Origin: Zarea fungicola
Lineage: Eukaryota > Ascomycota > Sordariomycetes > Hypocreales > Cordycipitaceae
DNA: 38,258 nt
Reading direction: 5' to 3'
Assembly: GCA_900169235.1 (NCBI GenBank)
Contig: FWCC01000473.1
Location: 5,229 to 43,486, forward strand
Part shown: one piece after another, positions 22,626 to 31,927 of the stretch
Layout of the letters: every line of letters begins with the position of its first letter
How positions within the stretch are numbered: the stretch's first letter is position 1
Notes under the pieces: generated by a model
What the model was told of the DNA's origin: nothing
Seen by the model: only the letters and a program-made list of their open reading frames with translations
The model's database searches: none
Made by a program: the position numbers and the translations under genes

Positions 22626-22647
22626 GTCGGTCAAGGCGTTGACCGAC
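22626..22647. repeat. Perfect 9-bp inverted repeat with 4-nt spacer
   Basis: GTCGGTCAA and TTGACCGAC flank GGCG. It lies about 170 bp after the stop of O-methyltransferase 2. As DNA it could bind a dimeric regulator; as RNA it would form a stable 3' UTR hairpin. Which of these applies is not decidable here. Confidence 0.6.
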
Positions 22648-22700
22648 AGAAGCCTGCATCAGTCATCGGTGCCCATGGATACGTCGCTGAGCATTCAAAT

Positions 22701-22922
22701 CAGCAGTCACAACAAGACTGGGAATAAAAACTCCAGCATTACACTTTGCTGGCATATAATTAGAATATGAATGGGGTATCTGGTCAACCTAATAACTGTG
22801 AATGCAGTTAAGAGTAGAGAGACTCGTGCATCGTAATTTTGGCGACCAGCCAATTCGACCTGGCTTCTGCTAGGTCAAGATTAGAGGACCAACTGGGTCC
22901 TTACTTATTACTCTGCAGACTT
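22701..22922. repeat. Diverged direct repeat, copy 1 (relic of MFS gene 3' end)
   Basis: It aligns along its length with 24195-24414, beginning CAGCAGT and passing through shared blocks GGCATATAATTA, CTGTGAATGCAGT, AGACTCGTGC and ATTCGACCTGGCTTC. By eye about four of five bases match, with many transitions. The right end corresponds to the last codons of the transporter: on the minus strand it reads K-S-A-E-stop where the intact gene reads K-F-A-E-S-stop. It is thus probably a remnant of a second transporter copy. Confidence 0.8.
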
Positions 22923-23193
22923 ATGGCTTCCGAGCTTTACATGTATCAATACAGCGGTATTCCTACTTCGCAGCTTTACACCCTCTACCTAGATACGTGC
23001 AAGTCCCTGCCACATCCTGTGGGAAGCCCGCCGCGGGTGACCGTCATCCCACCTTCGTGATCAACGCGTCTCGATGCTTGAACTTCAACACGTAATTGTC
23101 ACGGCAAAACTTCATGGAAAACAGCGATGTGGGTGACGAGGTTTTGATTGCCTTATGCATGCCAGGCACTTGACGAAGCTCCTGAACTGTCTG

Positions 23194-23544
23194 TTAAATT
23201 CTTTGCGCTGGTGAGTCTCGAAGGCACCGGATCCAATCGCTAGAGGTGAACACGCAAACAATGTCGGCAACATTCCCATTGTACGCAACGGAGAGAACGA
23301 TGTGGCCTGCATTTTCGAGGTTGAGGAGGATTTGTCCTAGCTCGGCCCTGCTGAATAGTGAATCTGTAAAAGCAGATGGGCTTGTTTCGGCGTTGCGGTT
23401 GAAGAGGTTGACCGTAATGTCATTTTTCTCGGTCTGAAGTTGATGAGTTACAGTAGGCAGAGTTAAAAAGGACCGTGAAAGTTGAGAGTGACCTACGTAG
23501 TGGATAGAATCCGCTTCGGTGGCTTGTGGCAGATTCGAAGCCAT
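23194..23544 (-). CDS. Small hypothetical protein, 95 aa, one intron
   Basis: Exon 1 is 23544-23497 (16 codons from ATG, MASNLPQATEADSIHY) and exon 2 is 23433-23194, joined by a 63-nt intron (GTAGGT...TTCAG) in phase 0. The unspliced frame is also open (116 codons), so the intron rests on good border signals and typical size. The protein has no signal peptide or membrane helix. Its body alternates strands and helices (NDITVNLFNRN, FSRAELGQILLNLENAGHIV, LSVAYNGNVADIVCVFTS) and has two cysteines near the end. I do not recognise the family. It lies between O-methyltransferase 2 and the transporter, near the duplicated segment, so it may belong to the same small accessory cluster. Confidence 0.6.
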   Translation of the reverse strand: MASNLPQATEADSIHYVGHSQLSRSFLTLPTVTHQLQTEKNDITVNLFNRNAETSPSAFTDSLFSRAELGQILLNLENAGHIVLSVAYNGNVADIVCVFTSSDWIRCLRDSPAQRI

Positions 23545-24395
23545 CTTGAATGGATGCGGCTCCTTCTACGCGGTGCTGTGCTGTTGGAAGTCGCTATAAA
23601 TATATGTTGCCGTAGCTGTTTATGCTATGCCTCTGAAAATACAGACAGAAACAAAGTATAGCTGAAATAATGGGCGGTTTGGTTAACGTTGAGGGCTGTT
23701 GGACGAACGGAAAGTCTACTGCCCTATTTGGACTGCACTCAGCAATGACTAGTCTAGGTTATTACGTAGCGTCAAGATTAAGTATTTATATCAGTAAATT
23801 CCCAACTTATTAAGAACCTCAGGTATAGTAGCATGTATTCGCTGCCTAAAAACAGTGACTCATTTTCATGTCTCCACCGAAAGGGCCCAAGGTCTACTAA
23901 TAAGATTGACAGCCCGATTTGTGGTAACTGAACAGGCAGCCATTTTGTCACTGACATGGGCGGGAAGCATTCCCAACTGGGACAGGTCACGCCCATTACG
24001 GTGTCAAGTTTGGCTCCTTGGTGGGGTGCTTACTGTTAGGAGGTAATTATATGAAGGCCGAATTATTAGTCCGATCCACAGGTACGACTGCAATACCGAA
24101 GCACAGGAATTCTTTGGCTAATCTGAACGAACTTGAACCGTCATGTTATAATAGTGGATAGGTTAGCTGTCTTGGGGGCTTCGCACAGTCAAGTCAGCAG
24201 TGAAGCATGAATGAGAATAAAACCTCCACCGTTGCGCTTTGCCGGCATATAATTACAATATGAATAGTGTATCTAGTTAGCTTAATCACTGTGAATGCAG
24301 TCAAGAGTAGAGACTCGTGCGTCATAATTTGGCGACTAGCTGATTCGACCTGGCTTCCTCTAGGTCGGGATTGGCGGACCGACTGAGGTCCTTAC
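23545..24395. other. Intergenic region upstream of the 95-aa gene and downstream of the MFS gene
   Basis: The right half is copy 2 of the duplicated segment (24195-24414). The left half should contain the promoter of the minus-strand 95-aa gene, including an AT-rich stretch near 23595. No other gene is supported. Confidence 0.5.
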
Positions 24396-24414
24396 TCATG
24401 ACTCTGCAAACTTG
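24195..24414. repeat. Diverged direct repeat, copy 2 (3' flank and end of MFS gene)
   Basis: This is the counterpart of 22701-22922. It covers the transporter's 3' flank and its final codons up to 24414. Beyond that point the two copies no longer align, which marks the breakpoint of the duplication or of later loss. Confidence 0.8.
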
Positions 24415-26159
24415 CTTCTCTTCCTCAGAGACGCACCCCAGTAGTAGATGAAGTAGAGACCAAAAATACACAAAACGCTTAGGCCGGCAAGTAAGCTAAC
24501 GCCACCAGAGACACCAATTGCGTTGAACATGGGGGGAGAAAACAAGATGGCTGCTCCAGCAAAAAGACTTCGCGCCAGACCGTTGGCCGCAAACAGGGAC
24601 CCCACGTAGCGCGGATAAGTGAAGGGTAGGTATACAAACATGGCCTGGATGATGATGAAGTTGCCACACATGCTAATAGCAACGCCTACCATGCAAGCGA
24701 TCCAATGAATATCCTCCCGAGCCGTCCAGGCTATTGGTAGCAGTTAGCCACTCACGTACTGTGCAAAGAGGTAATAGGCCTTGATATGAAACTTACCAAA
24801 AATGAAGAGACCTATGGGCATGAGAAATGACCCAAAAAGTGCCGGCCACATTCTGGCCTCTGGCTGAACGGTAGCCATTTTGGCAAAGCGCGCTGGCGCG
24901 ACAAAAGCGAGATAGCAGCAAAGCAGCACCATGGCAACGACAAGTCCCACGAGTATGGACAAGAAGGCCAGTCCTGTAGAGCCAAGGCCGAATCCGTACA
25001 CATCAGTGAATACAGCGGGGAAAGATTCGAAAAACGAGTAGTAAATGCCGTATGTCAGAGCCGTGTACATGGTTGTGAATAGGACCGCTGGATCGAGCGC
25101 GTTAATCTGCCACGGCTTGATCATGGCGCCGAAAGCAATGGCACCAGGTGTGGTGTTTTTCTGTCCAAGTTCGGATGCTGATACCAGATTTTCGTTGCCT
25201 GTTATTCTTCGCAGTCGTCGCGCTCTTGAGAGGAGAATGGCGTCGCTCGAGGTTTCTGGGAGAGTGAAAATCATTAAAAGAGCGACGGCAGCAGACAGCC
25301 AAAGCAGCTCCCACGCGCTCCATCGCCATCCCTTTGCCTCTACTGCATAACCGGTAAGGAGGGGTCCAAGGGACTGTTAGGAAGCTGTGTTAGAAAATTC
25401 TCCTCCGAGCATGACATGGCGCGGGCGGATACTTACTGGTGCCAAAGTTGCGCCGCCTCCCCAGAGGGCAATCACGAATTGCATGCGGGCGGCGTGGAAC
25501 ATGTCGCCATAGCTCGCGCCGACGGTGGCCAGGGCCGGCGAGCAAAAGAATCCCAGCAGGAAGCGGACTACCAGTATGCCAGCCATGCTCTTGGCGAGCG
25601 GCACAGCCACCGTCAGCACGGTGAAGACGCAGAAAGTAATGACATATGGCGGGTTACGCCCGATGGCCGGGATTTCAGCTAGCGGAGAGAAAAGCAAGGG
25701 TCCCAGGCCGTAGGCGAACACGTAAAGCGTCATGCCGAGTGAGGCCACGGCTTCGCTGGTCTGGAACTCTTGGCGAATCCCAGGTATGCTGGCTGTGTAG
25801 ACGGACGAGCCAATGTAGGCAGCAAAGGTGTAGGCAAACAGGAGACCTGCAACCCAGACCTTCTTCGCCGAAGACCAGTTTTGGGGATTTTCGGGATCGC
25901 TGTCCGAGTACCACGTCACCAAAACTGCGCCTTTGGAAGTTGCGTTGTTGCTTTCGGAACGCACTGCGGCGCCTGTCTCAGGATCCGACGTCGGAGTCTG
26001 GCCATCGTTTTCATTTTCTATGGGCGAGACGGTTGTTTTTGTCTGCAGGTAGTCGGTCGGTAGTAGGAGGTTGGGCTCCTCCTCGGGATACCTGAGTAGC
26101 TGATTCGATGACAGGAGGCGTATAAGTGTTCCAGCGAATGAGTCCCGGAATATCGACAT
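24396..26159 (-). CDS. MFS drug:H+ antiporter (DHA1, Tpo1/CaMDR1-like)
   Basis: Three exons, 26159-25437, 25373-24797 and 24730-24396, with introns of 63 and 66 nt, give 544 aa. After a hydrophilic N-terminus of about 105 residues comes the family's lead-in WYSDSDPENPQNWSSAKKVW and helix 1 (AGLLFAYTFAAYIGSSVY). Twelve transmembrane helices follow. The helix 4-5 region carries FLLGFFCSPALATVGASYGD and ALWGGGATLAP, and the central loop has the LPETSSDAILLSRARRLRR block common in polyamine/multidrug DHA1 carriers. It should act in the plasma membrane as an exporter driven by the proton gradient. Next to a secondary-metabolism-type methyltransferase, a product-export or self-protection role is plausible but unproven. 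Its 3' end is duplicated at 22.7 kb. Confidence 0.93.
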
Positions 26160-28340
26160 GCTGACGGGTGGCCATCAAAAGGCATAGGAGTATGGGACAT
26201 CAATTTTCTGCCACAACAGCGCCCCAAACAATATAAATAGAGCGCCGCTAGGCTGACCGAATACTTGGTGCAGTGGGCATCGAGTAATAAACATCAACAA
26301 AGCTACGAAGAAAATATCTCCGCGGCTAAGGCTGGCTATTAATTAATCAGCATGTTTAGCAGTTAATGGATATAAGAAAATAACCACCCGTACTGGGTCC
26401 GGCAATGTCTCGCTATAATCTCTGTCAAGGCCGCATTGAAATGGCGTTGGCGCGTTGCTGTGGATGCTTCTGACATCCGTGATCCATACTTGCCCACTTC
26501 GACCACGAGATCCCCAGGACCATAGCCTCAGTCGAGCTAGTGTAGCGCATGGTGTGGCTCTTAACACAATAAGGGGGCCGGCTTAGGCAGAGCCTACACT
26601 TTGCAGGCAAATCACACAGCTACTCAATTGAGAAGGTTACCTCAGGCCGTCTTCTAAGGGGGTGCCATTGCACGCGCTCTCATAGCTCCATTTTCTAGCT
26701 AACTAATAATATTAGTCTATGCGATATTCGTGCTCTGTGTAACAATTAGCAATATTTCCCCTACTATGCTAAATTATCATTAATGAGTAAAAGTGCTTTA
26801 TCAGATACGCGAAGAGTGACAAGGTCCATGCAGATTAATTGGATAGCATTTCTCTCGGAATTGTCTCGGAAGGGCTATTTCAGATTCAGCACAAGCAGCA
26901 TGGTGATTGTTGCAAGGACGCAGCAAGGTTAGATACTTGCTGGACAATCAAGCGCCCATCGCAACAAATATGAGCGATAGGTGCCGGAGAACGCGTTTAC
27001 CAGCTAATAGTGCAGATGACGAGAGGATTTCTCTCGCCTGCGGGAGGAAACGCAATGCGTCTTTAACATAAGTGATGGTTGATTAATATAAGCAGTTTAT
27101 GTGAGCAAGTAGATCGGTATATATCAAACAGCTGACAATTCCGTTATTCAGGGCAAGACAAAGTATTCAGCAATGTATTCGGCGCTCTGATGCTTCGTTC
27201 ACACTGGTAGTTACCAACGCTCTAGTCTAATACGACACTCTGAAGGTCAACAACGAAACTTGGAAAGGAGGGCCCCCCCCGACCGCGAAGTCCCCATTAA
27301 ACAGTCACAAAATTAGTTCAGTGATTGTGTTCTCATGTTCATTCTGTTGCTTTTGCAGTTAGGGATAGTTGCCGCATTGCAAACAGGTAGGGAATGACTC
27401 GTCTGGTCACATTTGTCAGCTACGCATCCTAGCTGTCCCATATTTTGCCTTTTTCGGGCAGTAGAGGTGTTGCCCACCTGGCGGGCCGCCAGCTGACGGT
27501 AGGTTTCTTTGTTAGGGAAATGCAGATCTCGCAGCCTGCGATCAAAATCGACTGAACGCGACCATCTGTTTCTGTATAGTCGCAAATTGGGTATTAGAAG
27601 CTGACAGTATGTTGAATTGAGTAACATGAACAGGAACTCGTAAGATTTAAGGGGTTTAGTTTTCTCCAGTAGATATTAGTCTCTAGCAGATTTGAGAAAC
27701 CTAAAATAGAATGATTAACAACCAGCCGAAGATTACGCCGTATTTCTCGATCTAGGCCATGTAAGTGATTCTGGAAATAGGCAACGGATCAGTGTGCGTC
27801 CAGGTGAAGGCTATCGTTGCTTACGGCCCTGCTCTAGCGTAGCCGGTGCCGGTAACCTGCGCCGAGTGCACTAGAAGCCGCCCTCAAAGAGAAGCCTCAA
27901 CGCAAACTCTTGCAGCCGCGGCCTGGGACCAGTTCTGGCAGGCCGATAACTCTCCTCAGGAGGATGCCAGGATACCAGGGCTCTGCGCTGATTTATTCCG
28001 TTACAAAGCTACATGATTGAATGTGCAGGATCTTTGCCATCCGAAACGATGCTCCAAGGTCACCGCCGACCTGGACAGTCTGCCTAAATTAGCAGCAGAT
28101 TCAACAGCTAAAATGGTAAAAACAGTAAAAACAGCAAAATACGCAAGAGTAAAAAAGGCTAAGTGTGTAACAGCTATTCTATTACCCCCTTATAGTATTA
28201 GGCTTAGGTTAAATAAGTTTAAATAGACTCATCAAAAAAGAAGCTAAAGAGAGAATAAAATAATATAAATACTTAATGGTAACCAAGTTAGTATAATATG
28301 CTACATGTTTATACTGTCAAATGCGGCCTCTAGTATTATT
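26160..28340. other. 2.2-kb AT-rich gene desert with decayed coding-like fragments
   Basis: No intact gene was found. The left end is the MFS promoter. A C-run lies near 27273 and a 15-bp palindrome at 27478-27492. A GC-richer island at about 27830-28010 reads, in one forward frame, as protein-like sequence (TLAAAAWDQFWQADN, IPGLCADLFRYKAT) that ends in stops; it may be a relic of a gene or mobile element. From 28100 the sequence is rich in A-runs. Confidence 0.45.
27478..27492. repeat. 15-bp GC-rich palindrome
   Basis: CTGGCGG and CCGCCAG flank a central G in otherwise AT-rich DNA. It may be a binding site or a remnant of a mobile-element end; nothing else supports either. Confidence 0.4.
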
Positions 28341-29271
28341 CTAAGCGGTGCCGTTAGCTCTTCCTGCATCAAACACACGAGCATACATTTGATATTCCGG
28401 CAGATACTGGCTCATCCAGGCCGTAATACGATCTCTACCGGGCTGAGGGTTACGCCAGTCCCTGAGAAGATACCCGAAGATGCTATTGATTCCCACTAGT
28501 TGCACACCTGCAGCTTGCATGCGTGCATTGGTGACATCCCGAATGACGGTAGAATAGGTTCCAGATGCTTCCACATTCGCCCACACACTGTAACCCTGCT
28601 CTCTAAGTGAGATAGCCAAGAGAGCAGTGCCTAAAAAAGTTAAATTTCGGACTAAGCCCTGTGGTTACTGCACCACTATCGATAAAACTGTAGTACTTCA
28701 CGACTTACAGACATCTGTAGCGATTCCAGCTAGAATCATTTGCTTTCGTCCAGTAGACTCCACAGCCTTTCTGAACTCAGGGTTATCCCAAGCATCAATT
28801 TCTCCTTCGCGTTTAATAACCGAAATGTCTGGATACATGTCTGTAATCTCCTGTAGAAGCGGCCCGTTGGCACCTGCTGCAGTTAGCAGTTGCTAGACTT
28901 GCATTATTCTCATGCAGTATAAAGTTACCGTTTTGAGCAATTGAAGTTAAAATAACCGGAATGTTGAATAAATTGCCAATAGAAGCATGAGCGAGCATGC
29001 TTCTATAGAAACCAGTGCTGTCAAAATCTCGTACAAACGTCGTCATGCCAACCTGCTGGTCAACGATAAGGAGAACCTGTTCCGGAATTAGAAAATTCGT
29101 ATTAAAAATTGAAAAGACACATACCGAGTTATTGACATCCAAACGTTCAAATGGGAGAGCTATTGTATTCATTAGAAAAGATCGAGTATAAGTTTAAAGT
29201 ACAGTACCTTCGCCACGGACGGCTAGAAGCCTACTCAGAACTAATACCAAATAAAATATCTTCCCAAACAT
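28341..29271 (-). CDS. Predicted secreted isochorismatase-family (YcaC-like cysteine) hydrolase
   Basis: Five exons, 29271-29208, 29159-29125, 29076-28929, 28873-28709 and 28630-28341 (introns of 48, 48, 55 and 78 nt), join in frame to 233 aa. The isochorismatase fold is complete. The triad is Asp39 (LLIVDQQVG), Lys103 (VIKREGEIDAWDN) and Cys138 (AGIATDVCTALL), with the last codon split by an intron, and ANGPLLQEI follows strand 3. The short length of the last motif set and the WDNPEF element favour the YcaC-related branch over true isochorismatases. Exon 1 encodes a hydrophobic start, MFGKIFYLVLVLSRLLAVRG, that looks like a signal peptide. Substrate is unknown; relatives act on isochorismate, nicotinamide-like amides or unknown compounds. 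The third acceptor could be 3 nt earlier. Confidence 0.88.
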
Positions 29272-30775
29272 AGTGATGGTGACAGATATGGTGTTATATG
29301 TTGTGTGTATAGTTGTTGAGCTTACTGCTTGTTGTTGGTTGCCAGCTGATATAGTTACCTGTATATATTGGCCTATGCGGATGGTTTTATATACGCTGTA
29401 AAACTTTGAGTGGCAGAACAATACCCTTATGCCAAAGCACTCCAAAAACGTAAATCTTCCATTATTAATACAGCATAATATTAGTAACCAATAGTATTGA
29501 TATTTGTAATCGCATTCTAAGCAAAAGCCTCTACATAAGCACGTTTCATCCGGGCTAGAATAGACACTCGGTGGTGTAACAACCCCCGAATCCTACTTCA
29601 ACTGACAGGACTACACCTATTTCACCCTAGGCCCCCCGTAGCGGATCCAGTCACCGGTTATTAAGTGTACGACTGTAATAGACGTGGTAACTCACCGAAC
29701 CCCTGGCGGCTTGCAAATGGCGTTTATCACGGGAATTTAACTATACTTTTTCGGTTTAAGAGGCAATAATACATCTTATCACCGATAGTACTTACTGAGT
29801 AACTGTCCCGAACAGATGATAGCAAAGTCATATGTAACATAGCCGTCTTCTACAATGGGCTGCTATGGAATCAGGAACCTAGACAGGAATCCAGACAGGC
29901 AAGTCTAAGAATAGAGTTTGGTAATCTTATTAGTTTAAGGTATAATTCCGTAGCTCGAAGTAGCGGTCTGATAAAATTACTGATGCAATCCCTAGCAGCG
30001 TACAGGAACAACAGAACCGTCCTCAACTGCATCGGAATGGAAGCAGCGGACCCTAGTTGGGCACATGCACTCCCTTGCTGCCACTTCTTTCGCCTTCCGT
30101 GAATAATACTTGGGCCACAACACAAATTTGGACAAATGGATACAGGCACAGCCCCTCTAGCGTTAGCTATGCTCCTCTTTCGAACTTTACCACGGTCGTC
30201 TTAATGGTATCATTTGTAACATACTTATTGGTTGATTTCTGCTTTAAATTGACTCGCTTTGCCATATTGTAGCTCCTTATTTTAATGTTGCTACCGAGGA
30301 GGAGCCTAGCTTCAGTTACATCTCCAAACACAAAGAGGTTAACCTGTGAGGCCATCCAATGATCTATGAAATGCTGCGATGCGAGATTTGAGCTTACTGG
30401 TACACGACAAGCCACAGTGGAACGATGTTTAATCTCTATTTGAAAGAGTTTGAAACGTTATGATCGGACCCGGTGGTAATACTCGTCTTATTTCAGGATT
30501 ACTGATCACTAAAGCCGAAAGAGTACCAGGTTCCGTAGCGCCATTCATTATACCCTGAGCCGCAAATTAGGTGCACCGATTTGGTGCACCGATGTTACGG
30601 CGCCACTGCAGCAAAAGTACCCTGGGTAAATTCAAAAAAAGCTCACACAGATGACTGAGACGATAACATGCAGCCCATGCCCAGGACCTGCCACGCTGTA
30701 CACCAACCACGCTCCAATCTCATCAGAAAATCTAATGGTAACTTCAGCAGATATCCTCAATCTATACAACAGATG
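29272..30775. other. Divergent intergenic region between isochorismatase-like and reductase genes
   Basis: About 1.5 kb, AT-rich, with no supported gene. Small open frames on both strands lack motifs. A GC-richer patch lies near 29580-29740 and two GGTGCACC boxes at 30570-30593 in the reductase promoter. Confidence 0.5.
30570..30593. promoter_or_regulatory. Two direct GGTGCACCGAT boxes
   Basis: GGTGCACCGAT occurs at 30570-30580 and again at 30583-30593; GGTGCACC is itself a palindrome. They lie 180-205 bp upstream of the reductase start and may be tandem sites for a dimeric regulator. They could also belong to a mobile-element end. Confidence 0.4.
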
Positions 30776-31927
30776 ATGGCGCCGTTTGTTTTGGTAAGCA
30801 TCATTATAGATTGACGGTATACAACCACAAATCATAGTAACGACTAGCAGCTTACAGGTGCTACTAGTATGGTTGGTTTTAAAATTATGGCTCAGCTCCT
30901 CGAAACTGGATTTTGTGTACGAGCAGCGGTTCGGGATAAATTGGAGTTTGATAGGGTTTCTAGCCTGCCGCCAGTAAGCCGCTATCATTCACAGTTAACG
31001 TCTGTGGTTGTATTGGATACCACTGAACCCGGTGTTTACGATAATGCCGTTCAAGATGTAGAGTATATTATTCATGTCGCGTCCCCGCTGGCGGGGATCA
31101 CAGGAGTCTGCCCAAGGTCGTCAGTGTTTCAATTTGCGGTTCGGGGCAGTGTTGGTCTATTAGAATCTGCCATCAATGCTTCACGAATACGCAGAATCGT
31201 CATTACTGCTTCAATTCTATCAATAGCGTCCATCTCTCACTTAATTGACGGAAAAGTTATAAACGGTAAGAGAAGGCAGTCGATTGCTACTCATTGAATA
31301 CTACTCATCGAATAATACTGATCAAATTCTAATATAAATATAGAAACTACGAGATCTTCTACCAACCAACCGCCATTTATAAATAATTTTGCGGCGTATG
31401 CTGCGTCAAAATCACTTGCTTACGAAGCTGTCCAGGCGTTTATGAAGGATAGGAAACCACATTTTGACGTGATAAACATACTCCCCGCCCTTGTCCTCGG
31501 TCGAGATGATACCGTCACAGAAGCATCAAATATTGCAAAAGGCACAAATGGACTTCTAATGGGTCCAATTCTTGGTTTATCTCCTAGCACTCAACTTCCC
31601 AATTTTACAGTTCATGTGGACGATGTCGCGACATTACATGTGCAGGCCCTGCATTCAAAGATTCCAGGCAATCAAGACTATTTGGCTGCTTCACCGAACC
31701 CAGGCAGGCGAACGTGGGCAGATTCGTTTGAAATAATACAATTGTTTTACCCGCAGCAATTCGCTGATGGGGTATTCAAGTTTCATTCAACGTTGCCTCA
31801 CACTACTCTATCGGCAGACTTGGATTGTAAAAAAGCTATTGAAACTTTCGGACTGAAATTTAAAAGCTTGGAGGATCAGATTGTATCTGTAGTTGATCAC
31901 TATTTAGAGCTAGTAGCCAAGGACTGA
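30776..31927 (+). CDS. Extended SDR: NAD(P)-dependent aldehyde/carbonyl reductase-like (DFR/Gre2 type)
   Basis: Exons 30776-30793, 30851-31265 and 31344-31927 (introns of 57 and 78 nt) give 338 aa; an ATG one codon upstream at 30773 is also possible. The 18-nt first exon is needed to complete the nucleotide-binding motif: MAPFVL joins LTGATSMVGFK, the TGxxxxxG Rossmann signature at residues 8-15. The acceptor at 30850 keeps frame; the one at 30858 does not. Later family elements are AAVRD, YIIHVASPL, GLLESAINASRIRRIVITAS with the catalytic Ser, and YAASK (Tyr163, Lys167), then VINILPALVLGRD and VHVDDVATLHVQAL. These enzymes reduce aldehydes or ketones with NADPH in the cytosol. It is divergent from the isochorismatase-like gene. 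Substrate unknown. Confidence 0.9.

Larger units (their letters stand above)
22455..23193. other. Intergenic region with palindrome and copy 1 of a duplicated segment
   Basis: It contains the 3' end of O-methyltransferase 2, a perfect inverted repeat at 22626-22647 and the degenerate duplicate 22701-22922 of the MFS 3' flank. A 73-codon frame at 22839-23060 overlaps the duplicate and begins in it; no family is recognised and I do not call it a gene. Confidence 0.5.

Noticed and set aside
30851..30858. CTTACAG at 30852-30858 as the splice acceptor of reductase exon 2
   Set aside because: Joining there to the exon ending at 30793 breaks the frame; the acceptor ending at 30850 keeps the TGATSMVG motif intact.
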